Assembly (NCBI GenBank): GCA_903813345.2
Contig: CAIIXF020000001.1
Coordinates: forward strand, 41,075,366 to 41,139,365
Reading direction: 5' to 3'
DNA length: 64,000 nt
Source of the DNA: Owenia fusiformis
Taxonomy: Eukaryota > Annelida > Polychaeta > Sabellida > Oweniidae
The notes beneath the pieces were generated by a model that ran no database searches, had not been told where the DNA came from, and saw nothing but the letters and a program-made list of their open reading frames with translations. Below are positions 12,701 to 35,800 of the stretch, one piece after another. A program made the translations under genes and the position numbers. Positions within the stretch are counted from its first letter, which is position 1, and the number at the start of each line of letters is the position of its first letter.

Positions 12701-13346
12701 TTCATATATATGAATGATATTTAACTTGTTCATATTGTTTCAGGTAATATTAAGTATGCAGGACTTCGGAAAGAATGTCTAGGTGTCCTGGAAACACTCA
12801 CAAAAAAGCTCAGCAGTAAGTACTGCAGTAATATAAATATACTGTATATTGGTCTAACTTAACATTAACTCCAAAGGTATTATTTGAATGTCCCTCTGCC
12901 AATATTTTTATTGTAGTTTTAGAAGTAAGATCCTTTCAATTAGTTTTTTCTTTTAACTTATTTGAGGGGAAACTGATTGTTTCTTCTGAATAATCAATGT
13001 CCTGTTTTATTCAAAATTGTTGCTTCAGTAATTTCTATTGAGTTTTCAGTCCATTTATGTCTAGAGATGTTTCTTTGAGCCAATGTGTGTAAATATTTTG
13101 CTTTTACCTTTTTTTGTGCTCAGATACAAGAGCATTTAAAAGTTAAATCATATACTTAAGCTATTTTGTTAAACTACTGTATGTTGCTTTAACTTGTGTT
13201 TTTCAGAGCTATCCTGTCTAGATATACTACCCCCTGGTCCATGTGCTCAGCTACGGGACTCTTTGAAAGCTTTGGAAAATGACAGCCAACCAGAGTTGAA
13301 ACACAAAGCATTAGATCTATACAAAATAATACCAAATAAGGAATGA
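733..13346 (+). CDS. ECPAS: ECM29-like proteasome adaptor and scaffold protein, 3' nine coding exons (partial)
   Basis: Nine exons with GT/AG borders and a continuous frame: 733-799, 1152-1391, 1665-1863, 10868-11063, 11380-11494, 11855-11960, 12505-12599, 12744-12815, 13207-13346 (stop TGA 13344-13346). They encode the last 409 or so residues of ECM29, a HEAT-repeat protein that tethers the 26S proteasome to membranes and motors and stabilises the 20S-19S association (known from yeast and mammals). Diagnostic stretches are LKTWYLEKD, PGTAGGLRLYLKEI, SWDLKAQSASTMASIAESLG, GLPGRTWTGKEILLQALSSV and the C-terminal DSQPELKHKALDLYK. Helical repeats are visible but no catalytic motif is expected. 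The 5' part of the gene is outside the window. The 9.0 kb intron 1864-10867 is enlarged by nested mobile elements. The frame is intact, so the gene looks functional. Assignment is by remembered similarity to the animal ECM29 C-terminus; confidence is high. Confidence 0.9.
2142..2452 (+). mobile_element. MITE with two palindromic modules, copy A
   Basis: About 311 bp made of two hairpins. The first has arms around TGCAATACAGGATATATTCTG (2164-2279). The second has arms around CTGTATTGCTACTGAGATTG (2302-2396). A linker contains AACGTTTTTATCGTG. Copy B of the same element, in opposite orientation and nearly the same length, is at 46527-46838 upstream of UPP coding exon 2. No coding capacity. The superfamily is not clear because no sure target duplication was found. 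Confidence 0.75.
2608..3391 (+). repeat. 5' LTR of the Gmr1-like element
   Basis: 784 bp, TG...CA ends within the inverted TGTTAC/GTAACA. Compared by eye with the 3' LTR over most of its length, with no difference found; offset is 6124 throughout, so there are no indels. A 101-codon open frame inside (2874-3179) is repeated identically in the 3' LTR but has no visible homology and is likely fortuitous. Confidence 0.95.
3397..3413 (+). promoter_or_regulatory. Primer binding site, tRNA-Pro type
   Basis: TGGGGGCTCGTCCGGGA starts five bases after the LTR end. It is complementary to the 3' end of tRNA-Pro (17 matching bases including the CCA), the same primer used by murine leukaemia-type retroviruses. 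Confidence 0.9.
3504..8480 (+). CDS. Gag-Pol polyprotein, Gmr1-like (Gag with SCAN-like domain, protease, integrase, RT, RNase H)
   Basis: One open frame of 1658 codons from ATG 3504 (an in-frame TTG six bases upstream is not needed). In order: an acidic start; a charged coiled coil rich in REKELEIQ repeats (about 3735-3930); a capsid region whose C-terminal half (about 4210-4490, VPEAYRQKFRN ... RELMLIEQF ... VETLSQAATL) resembles the SCAN domain; a zinc knuckle CNYCKKPGHLISEC (about 4683-4724); protease DTGAS (4944); integrase HHCC finger (5901-6026) and DD35E core (D 6114, D 6291, E 6399), followed by a GPY module near 6805; RT with YIDD (7680-7691); RNase H with ADASD (near 8125) to the stop. 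Gag and Pol are fused without a frameshift or stop. No envelope frame follows. The element looks competent to move. Confidence 0.95.
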   Translation: MSFEVETFLEAPSLEEFDDLKKTELLAIAKHVGLSVKSSYKKDTIKNFVLQYLVAESLLPEQPAQHVDPVDPIKLKELEIREKELEIQKEREIRELREKELEIQNEREKRESEKEIRLRENERQMREQEIQREIELKRLEIEAQSKTDEHATMHQHFENRFDASKFLKFVPKFQEKNVDKYFTHFEKVAQSLDWPKSAWPVMLQSVFIGKASEIFASLSGEVCSDYDLVKNAILKAYELVPEAYRQKFRNAHKQSDQTHVEFAREQEQLFDRWLVSKDVSEEFKKLRELMLIEQFKNCVQYHIRTYLDEHKVETLSQAATLSDDYALTHKGSFIKGNPNYRGYQGNKPSYDSKSNQSSSSNTSNKAKDQSNSSQSFSSKSDQSNSSGPKSNVTCNYCKKPGHLISECYRIKNRREMSGSAHSNGCATVPISRKPIVWDSYTHTEKSTHSDIMEDYKPFMSEGSVSLSSDDTNSKPVKILRDTGASQTLLLEGVLPLSEESFTGTHILMQGIELGFTKVPLHRIHITSELVKGPVIVGVRPQLPVEGVALLLGNDLAGGKVSLDPIVSDQPCSIEDSVQEDSDIYPACAVTRAMAKKLADSGDSSVGDDFDSGFLSSLFDDECHSPLVKDDPYPILKANSSLKQPSVRAKQSSIEANSSLKKPIARGDSPSEQDHYFNAVSPALASPDEVSSSSASVHEVSSPPCSEVSSSISDSDSLKNDPHSKHMLIYEQEHDPSLIDLHKRCLTIDEADKVPVCFYKKDGILMRKWRPPEASPEDDWAIVHQIIVPKSYHKEILSLAHDSPMAGHLGVTKTYHKILNHFYWPKLKQDVQEYCRSCHTCQMVGKPNQKIPTAPLHPIPAFDEPFSKVLIDCVGPLPKTKSGNQYLLTILCMATRFPEAIPLRNIKAKNIVKSLIKFFTLVGLPKDLQSDQGSNFMSGLFQQVMDTLGIKQCKSSAYHPESQGALERYHQTLKTMIRAFCFEYEKDWDEGIPLLLFATREAKQESLGFSPFELVFGHSVRGPLKLLKEKWLTETERFNLLNYVTGFKERLSKACEIAKENLLKSQDKMKTWYDRKVKERSFQPGDKVLILLPLQTNPLQAKFFGPYVVDSKVNDLNYIVKTPDRRKETQLCHINMMKRYFEPDKEHDSVKPVVTLAPALVKETDLQDSDDINCTDLDYEDIKGLSRLKNSEVLSNLDHKLHHVTNDQKRQVTDLIHEFTDIFSDVPTKTSIAYHDVEVQDVTPIKQHAYRVNPSKSEDLRAEVNYMLENDIIEKSNSPWSSPAFIVPKSNGGRRLVVNYIKVNRVTKTDSYPIPRIDDCIDKIGTAKYVSKFDLLKGFLGVPLTERAKQVSAFVTPDGLYQFKVMPFGMKNAPATFQRMMNGLLADLENTGVYIDDVIVYSDTFDEHMCLLRKLFERISLANLTINLAKSEFCKATVEYLGHVVGQGHVKPVSAKVESIIQLPAPTNKKELMRSLGMAGFYRKFCPNFSSIALPLTNLLGKNIKYVWSEQCHTAFDKIKAILSEQPVLVAPDFSKQFKIQADASDVGMGAVLLQEKDGIDHPVCYYSKKFDKHQKNYSTIEKECLALLLSLQHFEVYVSAPVHAVTVFTDHNPLTFLHRMKNKNRRLLRWSLLLSEYNLDIRHIKGKDNLIADTLSRV
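8721..8731 (+). promoter_or_regulatory. Polypurine tract
   Basis: AAGGAGGGAGG directly precedes the 3' LTR, the place where plus-strand DNA synthesis is primed in LTR elements. Confidence 0.85.
8732..9515 (+). repeat. 3' LTR of the Gmr1-like element
   Basis: 784 bp, same as the 5' LTR by eye. Followed by CATC, the duplicated target. Confidence 0.95.
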
Positions 13347-13520
13347 TATGAATACAATATAATATGATATGAACTAAATATGTTATTCTGCAACTGACCT
13401 CTCAGATTAATTAGCGAGGAACTCGAAGAAATACTGAACAGCAATGATATTGTTTCGGGAAATAACAACCTTGATGCATTGTGGTGTTAATATTCAGGAA
13501 CTCTGTTTGAAATGAAATGG

Positions 13521-13526
13521 AATAAA
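13521..13526 (+). terminator. Candidate polyadenylation signal of ECM29
   Basis: AATAAA lies 175 bases after the ECM29 stop codon. A second AATAAA at 13738-13743 could serve instead. No transcript evidence is available here. Confidence 0.5.
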
Positions 13527-14255
13527 TTATGAACACATACAAACTTGATCTTATGTTGATATCAATCCTCACACCTCGCATATGATTGAAATCTTTATTT
13601 TTTAGTCAATAGTTAAGTGGCGATGCAAGTATAATAGAGGTGATTATCAATGAATATTCATAATGCTTTAATCAACATGATGTCATTTGAATGTTTCTCA
13701 CTATCTCATGTGCTAGTTAATGACCAATGATGTGATAAATAAAAAAAGATTCTTTGCCAAACATTTACGCCAATCCAGGGTAGATAGTAGATAACAGATG
13801 TACAATGCAGTGAAAGCTGCGTAATTGGAACACCTCAAAAATGTGTTCCACTTTGGAAGTGTTCAAAGAATCATTTTGAGAAACTAATGGGTGGAGTTGA
13901 TTATGGTAGTTAAGTCCAGTATTCATCATACAATACGTAATGCTTGATTTCTCAGTTGTAAAAATGACATTAGATAAGGAGAGCATGGGAAACCTATACT
14001 TGGCTCATACATAATGAATTTATTCTTAATCATGTAATCTTTTCAATGTTTACTATTATATAACAAGAACAAGATATTTGTTGACAGAAATTACACATTA
14101 CCATTCCATTTTTATTTAGCAAAGGCCTATTATAAATTTATAGACTGTAAGGCAAGTTCACACAATTCAAAGCATAAAATCACAAAAAAAGAACAACAAA
14201 TTAAAACATACATAATCAAATCAAAAACAGAGAAATAATGTACCCAAATTAACAT

Positions 14256-14261
14256 TTTATT
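14256..14261 (-). terminator. Candidate polyadenylation signal of PGM1
   Basis: AATAAA on the minus strand, about 150 bases beyond the stop codon. A second one lies at 14019-14024. The ECM29 and PGM1 stops are 1.06 kb apart and face each other; 13347-14407 otherwise holds only AT-rich 3' sequence. Confidence 0.45.
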
Positions 14262-14407
14262 ATTAAAGAATCCATATCATTCATGTCATAGTAAATGTAA
14301 TTCTAACTTCCCCTTTGTACATTGGTTAAAGCAAGTGTAAACAAGCGTGTATAATAAAGTCCCAGGGTTGTATTTGTAATACACTCAATATAGATTCATT
14401 GAAGAAG

Positions 14408-26388
<11,981 letters not shown>

Positions 26389-26918
26389 CTTCGCCTTATA
26401 ATTCCACAATTACTACAGGAAAATATTTGAAGGTGAAATGTGTCAAATACGAAAGTAGGTCAAACTACGATGCTGACGCCATCTGGCGAAGAAAAAATTT
26501 ACAGCTGATTCGAATGATAGTTTCATGAATTTATTAATTTTTCTTCAGTTTAGAGGAGTACTTCTTTCACAACTATGTGTTTGAAACATTCTTGATTATG
26601 TTGAGCCAACTGTGGTTCTCGAAAAAATGTAAGTAATGCACAAATCATGTCTAAATGTTGAAAATATATGATTAATTTTTCGTCTTGAGATTTTTCTTTT
26701 TTTCATTTTTTGAAATAGGCTAGATCTAGCCTAGACTATTGAAGAATCAGTCACATGATTGCTTCAGCTATGGAATTCAAGTCACAAGGATCAACTGTGA
26801 TATGTTATTCATTCTGAATACTTACCACTTACTCGGAGAATACTTTATCATCTAAAGTATTACAACATTTCCGACCAAATGATTTATATTATCATGGACT
26901 TCCTTCAATTATAGTCTA

Positions 26919-28052
26919 GAGTCCATTTCACTGTTTTATTGCGTCAGTAGAACCCCAAAAATAAGAAATCGGGAGACCATTGTGCAATAATATATGGAAA
27001 AGTAGATTCATATTGTATATATATATCTTTTATTGACTCTTAGAATGTCATGGTATGACATATTAGTCAGCATGAATGACATTTGTTAGCCTTGCCCAAG
27101 TCGGTATTTTTTACTTATCTGATCTTGAATTATTACCGCCTTGTACAATCCAATACATCTCTGCTGATATTATGCTGAGATATTCAACGGTTTCGAGATT
27201 TCCATAATACCTACGCTATCAGGGGTATCGCGAAACCTTATTGATTGACAGGTATACGCGTGGACACGACGTGTGACTTCAGGCTGATTGACCAATCAAA
27301 ATGTTATCAGGTTGACCTGCATAAGCAAAGCAATCTTCCCGTCTACGACTTGAAATTCAATGATCTGATCGATCGTTTCTTTAGAGTTACAATATATAAT
27401 ATAATTAAATGTACATAGGGAATGTAAGAGTCATTAATATAAATTAAATCATGCATTAGATTTAAAACTGATTTCGCGATGAAAATGCAAGACCTAGTCC
27501 AATGTAGCGGGTCATGTAGTCGTTGGTCAGTGAATGAATCTCAGCATACATGTTCATTTGAATTCAGCGATCGTTTCAACGTTTATTTGTGAAATCTTCT
27601 CACCTCCGGTTACCGATCGATGCTCCGGCATCCACTAAACTCTGATTGATATTTATCTGATAAAATATTTGTATTTTCATGATGAATTCATGCAAGATTT
27701 GTTCGTGAAAAGTCCCGGCGAAAAGTGTACTTGTTTTTGACCGTGCATAATAATGAGCTAACGCTGCAGGGCCGTCGTTGATTGGTCAAATTTTACCGAC
27801 ATAAACATTGAGTCTGTAAAGCACGTGGCTTTCTCTTTGGTACAAGTCGACTTGGGCAAGGCTAGACATTTGTATATTTCAAATTTCTATTTTTTGTGCA
27901 ATAAATAAATAACATGGCAGAGAAGCATCCATATATAAGAGGCCACACACTTTATAAGTCAAACTAAAAGCAATCAAAGATATACAAATGTCATTCATGT
28001 ACAATAGGAACATAATTTCCATATATTATTGCATGATGATATTTTGATTTCG
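26919..28052. mobile_element. TA-type MITE, copy 2, 3'-truncated and split by another element
   Basis: The left part (from 26919, GAGTCCATTTCACTG) and the right part (27865 to about 28052) match copy 1 at 25637-26029. The right terminus is lost after TTGATTTCG. The middle is displaced by the 778-bp element at 27087-27864. Confidence 0.75.
27087..27864. mobile_element. 778-bp element, 17-bp inverted ends, 9-bp target duplication
   Basis: Ends TAGCCTTGCCCAAGTCG / CGACTTGGGCAAGGCTA. Flanked by GACATTTGT (27078-27086 and 27865-27873). The related MITE copy 1 reads ATGAATGACATTTGTATATC without interruption, giving the empty site. No coding frame. A 9-bp duplication suggests a Mutator-like element, an inference. 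Confidence 0.85.
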
Positions 28053-28299
28053 TTGAAAGCCCATGATATTATATTTCACATTTTTAGGCATAGTCTGACA
28101 AGCCCACCCACAATCAATACTCATCTACTACTATTTTCATGTCCAGACTGAGGCACTAGAATTAGAAAAATAATAGTTAGCTAACGATAGGGAGTCTTAC
28201 TTACCTTCTAGAGGTGAGAACTCAAATTTCAATGAAACCCTATCACCTTTGTTGTGTCAACCTTAATGCATTTAGCATAATATCCATGAGATAAAATAT

Positions 28300-28780
28300 G
28301 ACCTGTGAAAATTTTCTCGTAAGTTTTGTAAGTTTCAATATGAAGAATACACATGTGAAAATCAAATGTTTGTTCGTTGATTTAACAATTTTCACGTTCA
28401 CATATTCTTCTAATTACTTTGGTCTTAATCATAAAGCATCACCAAAAGGCCCTATTAATACAGCAGATGACCCATTCAACTTCTATGTAACATTTTGTTC
28501 AGGCCAATTGTGTGAATGTAGCAATCTTAGAACAAGCTATCCTCCTGCCTATGCCCCAATGACCTCAAAGCATTCATTAATAATATTCATTCTTATTATT
28601 ATGTACATGTAAATGTAAATATAAATATGTACATGTAATTGTAATGCAATTAATAATATAAAAAGAATTTACGTAAACAAAAAAATACACTTATAGTTAT
28701 GTTGTAAATGTATGTTGACTAGATGAATGTTGAATAAAATTGCAATTGTTGTTGATTGTTGATTGATAAAAGAATGTGTA
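28300..28780 (+). repeat. Possible retroposon 3' end
   Basis: An AT-rich stretch ends in AATAAAATTGCAATTGTTG followed by TTGTTGATTGTTGATTGA, like the simple-repeat tail of a LINE or SINE. A 104-codon frame (28298-28612) has no recognisable domain and may be a remnant. Weak. Confidence 0.3.
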
Positions 28781-29888
28781 AGAATAAAGTGTATGTAAAA
28801 CCAATGCAAGGGAATTCATTAATATTCTGATGATTTTCACACCTGACTCTTCAAATTCTAGTGAAGCAGTCAGTCAGTTGTTGTTATTATATAAAATAGT
28901 CAACCATATTATCAGCTTGGCATTAGAAGGTTTATCCATTCTTCTCTTCAATCTTATATGAAACAAAATTATTTCAAACGTTCACAGACTAAGAAATTAA
29001 ATATAACGCATTGGACTTTAACACTTGGCGAAATATTTTGACAATATCCATATAGCATAATTGTGAAACTTGTGCATATCATTCTCATAAAGTTTGATTT
29101 CTCTTTCTGTTACTATATGACTGTATTTCTCAGAGTAATTGTGTTTCGGAGTAATGAGTTTTTGAGTACTGGAGTATTGGCATGAACCCCAAAGTTTCTT
29201 TACCTTTTCTTGTATGACAGTAACACTTTATCCAATATAATTCATTGTAAGCGATTGATCATTCTGTAAAGTCTTTTTCACACATTTCAAGCCAAATCAA
29301 TCTGAAATTTCTAGGGATGTTTTTAGGCATGAAACATCTTAGTTTTTGGTCATTCTTTGGAAATCATATGGCGACCATTTTGAACTTTCTGTTAAAAAAG
29401 TGTCTATCCTTTTCAAGGGTTGCATAGCCTGCTCACCCTGTGTGTGTCTTGTTTCATGTAATATTGGTACGGTACTTTTGCGAACAATTAAATTTCCCGC
29501 TTTTAGTGATTTGGGGTAAAATCGCAAAAAATAATTGTTGCGAAATTTGCTAATTAAATCCCCAAGGGACTTGTTAAATGTGACATTGGGTAGGTGTATT
29601 TAGTGTACAACTACATACGGTAACCAGTACTTTAAATGCAGATTCAGACAATTATGAAATTTAAATTTGTGAAATCCACAAAATTTAATTGCTTTGAAAT
29701 TGTAATTTTTCAAAATTTGCAAAACTAAAACTCTCGAAATTTTAGTTTATAATTTTTAATAAGAGCAACCATGTGAGTACTATAGCTAAGGTATGTCCTT
29801 TTCATGTTTTATTTCCAGAGAGCTGTCTGAACTATATGTAGGGTGCATCTCATCAATTGTTGAATAACTCCCACTATCACCAGGAAAG

Positions 29889-32800
29889 ATGCAGAAATTA
29901 GTTGCATATATCAGGGATTTCACTGTGACTCAGAGAATTGCCATATTTGGCGCAATAGTAACTTGTACATCAATTTTCACTACATTCTGGTTGTTACCAT
30001 TATACATTGCGACTCTACTTGGATGTGTCAAACTCTCAAGAGTCTTTCTGTTGCGGAAAACATGTTTACAGTCTCAAAGTTTGATAAAAATCCTCCAAAT
30101 GGTTGACAATATTGAGGAATTTTGGAGTGGTGTTTTCGGTGCTGCTGATCAAGATAGAATTAATAAGCTCAAATATGAAAATGTCTCTCACGTTAACAAT
30201 GAAATTAGTACATTCCTGGATTTAGTTATTCGTGATTTTGTTTATAGCTGGTATCATACATTTAGTAAAGATCAGGAATGTATGGACAGTGTACATGAAC
30301 TGATTGAGGAAATTACATTAAGCATAAAAGATCGTCTAGAAAAACTCAATATTGATCAAGTAGTCAAACTTTACATAGATTTATACAGACAGCACTTGGC
30401 CAAGTATCAAATAGCTGTTCTGCTATATAAGAAACAGCCCACATTTAATCGCAAGAGTGACCCAAAAGCCCAAAACAAGAAACTGAAAAGCATTATTCAT
30501 GCATTTGAATCAAAATATAAATTCCATATTGCTTTAGTTGACAGGGAGAATGAAATAGACTACATCAGGAGCATTGTACAAATGATCTTTACGATACTCT
30601 TGCCGCATGATTTGCAGTCCTGCACAGCAGGGAGGAAGTTATTAGAAGAAATATTAACATGTAATGTCATGTTACCTTTAGTTGAAATGTTAAGCCAACC
30701 AGATGAACTAAACCAAATAGTAATTAAGATTCTCTCAGATGACAAGGAACAAAATAAAGAGCAAATTTCCATTGAAAGCAGTGTAAGCACTCTTGAATCA
30801 GAACTTCCAACAAATGATAAAGAAGAGGATAGCCTCAGTGTAAAACCTTCACAAGAAAATGTCAATGATATATCTGACACACAAACTATTCCATGTGTCC
30901 AACTTAATTCAAAACAAGAGGATGATGCTATTTCCACTGAGCTTCCTGACAATGTAAAAAACCAACAGTTCAACACACCCAATACTTTAGAGGCAAATGC
31001 CACTGAAGGAAACAAAGAATTTGTAACTGATACCTTCAAAAGAAAATATTTGAGCCCTGCAGACCTAAAAGAAAAAGAACAAAATGGTATAACTCAAGGA
31101 AAGTCAGTTTCGATGCAACAGAATCAAATCCCTTCAATAAATGTAGAAACAATAAGTAAAAATGTAACTTATAACGACAATGAACAATTGAATGTTGATG
31201 AAGCTGAGGATGCAGTTGATGCTCTGGATGCAATAAATGCTCCAGTTGTCCCATCAGTGCCAATGATTCCTATTGGAGCAAGTACACCAGTGCTAGCCAC
31301 TAACATCCCAATGTCTAGCAGTCCAAAGTCAGATATCCTTCCTAGTCATGTAGCACGCAAGCCAGTGTTTGACACAGTTTCCTTAAGCAGTAGCGAAGAG
31401 AGTTTTGATGCTCAGCATATAGATCCATATATTGGACCCTCACCCTTTCACAGTCAAAGACCATCTGGCTTGTTCCCAGTTGACTCTACTGAAGGACTCT
31501 CATCCCAGGATGCCAGGAGGTCAGTCCTCACATGGAACACTGACATAGCAGAATCAAAGTCCTCTATGCAGGATACCAGTGAAACTAAGGATTTTACACC
31601 AAGAGGTAGTCAACAAATCCAAATATACCCTAACTCAGACTCTGGCTCCCCAGAATCTAGATCTCTTACTAGAATTCCTACCAGTGAGCTAGATAACAGC
31701 CCCAGTCCTGATCTCCATTCAGGGGCCCTGAAGTCTTTCTTCTCAAGCATTGGTATATCTAGCACTGAGGTGATGAATGAATACAGGAGCAAGGGGACCT
31801 ATGTGCTATACATTATAGAGGTAAATACTTAAGTATACAATATAACTACCTTTCTTTCTGGCTTTTAATATTCATGTGTGGTCTATTGCCTCAATAGACT
31901 TTTGACAGAGGTCTTGAATTTAAAAGCAGTAATAGACCCAATCTTTAGAAAATAAGAAAGCTTTCATGGGATTTTCTGTGTATTAGCATTTCAGGGTTGT
32001 CAAGTTCTTGGTACATTTTAAAACATCTTGAGGTGGGACACATTGTAGGACACATTTTCCACAATTATATAAGTGTCAAATCTATAAGAAAAGATTAACA
32101 AAGTCATTCATTCTATTCAGTCTAACTTGAAATGTCTTATTATTGCAGTACCAGGCCTTCTACTCTAACCCTGAAGGGGCTCCAATATTGTGTAAGCGAA
32201 TTGTTAGACGAAGATATAGAGAGTTTGTCAACCTACAGGAGAGGCTTGAGGGGAAGCCATATTTTAAAAATAGTCTGAAAGGTATTTATTATCCTAAGCA
32301 CTGTAATGTTCATGTCTGTCTTTCTATGGGCTGTATGATGTCATATTGTGATGGATTGAATATCATTAGTGTGGGTTGTCAATTATGTGAAATGCCACAT
32401 CAGTGCTTTGAGAGTGCATGTGTAGGCTAGTTGAAATGTAAGAATGATGCACGCATTATATATTACGACTTACATAACTACTGATTATATGGATTTTTTT
32501 CGTTAATTCAAGATAATAGGAAGTATTTACTTTTGTTGATGACGTCTTTGTCAACTAAATACTCATTATCTCAAAAAATATAATTATTAAACTCCCCCTA
32601 AGAGAGATGATACCATTTAATTATATACACTAAACTTCTGTAACCATGACACTATTTAATGCATCCTCCCAATGACACAGAAGGCTGAAATTTGAAATAC
32701 ATGCTCTTTATGTTTGCTCAGCCACCTATAGATGTCATGTCAACCAGGCAATTTTTTTAAATTTTGTTTCATTGTGGAAGTGAAAGCAGACTGATGTCCA

Positions 32801-35800
32801 GTTTTAAAAAGCTGGAAATGTTCATGAATTTTGTATGTTTTAGTGACTTTTTACCCCATTTGAATTGATTAAATGATACCAGAGATGTGGGCATGCAATG
32901 CACATGAGGTTTTCTGTATTTTATCATCAAAATATCATTGAATACATGTATCCTCATATATAAGCCATAAGAGAAAAATGTACGACAATAGCGGCCTAAA
33001 AATATTTTTTTTCAACATTCACCTGGTTTTTCAAAGTCTATCTGTACTTATGGATGATAACAAATAGGTGAACTTTTACAACCACACGTGAAATTCACGC
33101 TTTTCGTTCAGTGTTTAGTGTGTATAGATAAGACAACCAGAAAATATCAAACCTAGGACATTCAGATATTATATATAGGCCAACTCTAACACTGTAAATG
33201 TGAACTTGAAGTTATATTCCCCGGAAATTTTAATATTGTGATCAATTTATTTCAATAATTCTCTTTGAAGGTTAGTAATGGCTGATCAAAAATGTGTGTC
33301 AGTACAAGAATATGCACCAAAGCAACTAAGTGCTGAATTTCAAAACGCCAGTGCAACATTTCACAGGCAAACATGGGGAATGTCTCGATTTTAGCGTTTA
33401 CCCACTTGTGCCAATGAGTGCCAATTGTAGAGCACCACGCAGAGGAGCACATATTTCAAATCCAGCCTGCAGTGTAAATATCTATCATTGGGTGCTTCCC
33501 ATATCATACTAAACTAATATCATCTCAAAATCATTATTGTAAAAATATGCTGTTACTTCATTTCGATGTTGCAAATAAGGCATTCTTGGCAAGAAAAATT
33601 GCCATACATGTCGGGAATTTTGACTTATTTCATATATGGGCGCTTATAAGAATGGTCTAAAGGAGGTATTTAGAATTTTCTTACCGCTAACTACAGAAAA
33701 TATGGTAGTTTTGTGACTATGTTATAGATGTTAAAGGTCCTTCGAGGTGGGCATCAATGCCATTTGGAAAGATGGATCAAAGAAGTGTAGAAGGCAGAAG
33801 AAAGAAGCTAGAAAAATACCTACAGGTAGGAACCACAGACAATATCTCTTGCCTCCCTAAACATGAGTTCTATTCCATTTGTCATTTTCAGTACTGAAAT
33901 TGAGAAGCCCAGTTCTATGATGAATGTTACAGTTCTGTCAACCAGTTGATAATCAATTTCCAGGATTTGACAAAATCATTTTTCCAGTTTTGAAAAAAAT
34001 TCTTAGCAATAAGAGACTTGATGAAGACTTAAGTAGCTATAGATATACTGTACCTCCTAATAAGAATGTCACTTAAAAAAGTTTCAATATTTTCTATCAA
34101 TAAATGATATACCAAAATAGTTAAATTAACACTAGTACTGTAACTGACAATGATCAACTTCAATGAGGTCATGAAAGAACCTTAAAATTCTATGATTCTG
34201 TCATGAATATTGCTCAAAAAGGTATTACATTGTTTAGACTTGTTTTTGTGAAAGCATTATTCTTTGTAGACTATTGCTGAGAAAGAGGATTTGGGGTCTT
34301 GTGAAGACTTCAAGGAGTTTCTCGCATATGAGGGTGGGGCAAACATAGCATTTGTGAAGCGAGCACAGGAGATTTCTGTACCCAGAATTGACAAGGTAAT
34401 AAGTTTAAAGGTATATTTCTTGCCAGACCATTTCCGTTTATTGATAGCTATAATCATATATAATGTCCATAATTAGCAAAACACAGGAAAATGTTTTAAT
34501 ATTGATCATTTGAAAATGTGATGCTCGTTTCCAGTAAGCTGCCATCTTTTATAATTTAAGATTTCACTTCCTCTTTGTTCATGAAGAACATTTTCATATT
34601 CATTGTATAATTTGCTTAGTTGATTTTCCAAAAGATGACACCCTGATCACTTCATCCTATTCATGGCTTAGGATGTAGTTTAATTGGTATCATTCAGAAA
34701 AAAATCAGGAAAATCACAATTCAACCTCACAAAATCATATGTATCACTCTTAATGAATAAACAATAAAATACAATACAATGCAATGTTATACAATGCAGT
34801 ACAATACTATACAATAAGTAAGCTGATGTCCATGTTTTATGATCTGAAATAACTGTCATTGTAAGTCATATCCTTAGTTGATATAAAAGATATGTTCACC
34901 GTAAAACTTTGGAACAATATGATGTTATTTCAGATGTTTACAAAGACAGTTTCCGGAGTATTTGATAGAATCACCACAGCATTACCCAGCATGCCACAGG
35001 ATAGCTTGACCAAAGTGATTTCCAGAGACCGAAGAAAAAATCGGAAAACTAAAGAAATTGATAGAGGCTTTGATGTTGATGATATATTTGTTGATTATGA
35101 GTTTGAAGATGAAGAGGAAGAACAAGAGGTAAGTACCCATAATGCACTGCTCATGTTTTTGCGATGGGTCCTATACTATACATTTGTGACAAGGCAGTTG
35201 TAATCTTGTGTTGGACCATCATTTTATCTGCATGTAAAGATGATTCTCACAAATAATTTATTATCCCATCGAACGAAGTTGGGAGGGATATAGGGAACGC
35301 CTCCGTCCGTCCGTCCGTCCGTCCGTCCGTCCGAGCAATAACTCAAATACCGTTGGCCCGATTTTGTTCATATTTTGTACACATATACCCTATGGGAATA
35401 GAAGTTCTGCTCGAAAGCTGATTTTCAAAATGGCCGGTCATTTCAAAATGGCGGCCATTTTAGTGCCGATTTTACAGTAATTTAGGTGCAATATGTAAAA
35501 CTGTAATAGCAATATGTTTTAAGTGAAAAAAATTATAAAGGATATTAATAAAGCTACAAATGTAGATATTAAAAAAGCACATGGCAGCCATCTTGAAAAA
35601 TGGCGGCCTTTACTCGTTATTTTACTATTTTTGCTATAACTCAAAAAGTAGTGGAGCGATTTTGTTCATATTTGGTATGTGAATACTATAAACATTGCAC
35701 ACTGTCTAAAGACACTTTTGGTAGAAGGCGGCCATTTTGAAAAATGGCCGCCATTTTAACGTATTTTACTATAACTCGAAAAGTAGTGGAGCGATTTTGT

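Larger units (their letters stand above)
26389..29888. other. PGM1-SNX19 divergent intergenic region
   Basis: 3.5 kb between two start codons pointing away from each other. It holds nested MITEs (26919-28052), a possible retroposon tail (28300-28780) and an AAATTTGCGAAA-type dispersed repeat (about 29460-29760). The SNX19 5' UTR exon probably starts at 29819 after TTTCCAG. No TATA box or CpG-rich core promoter can be pointed out. Confidence 0.6.

Noticed and set aside
30560-31039. 159-codon minus-strand frame
   Set aside because: Shadow of SNX19 coding exon 1.
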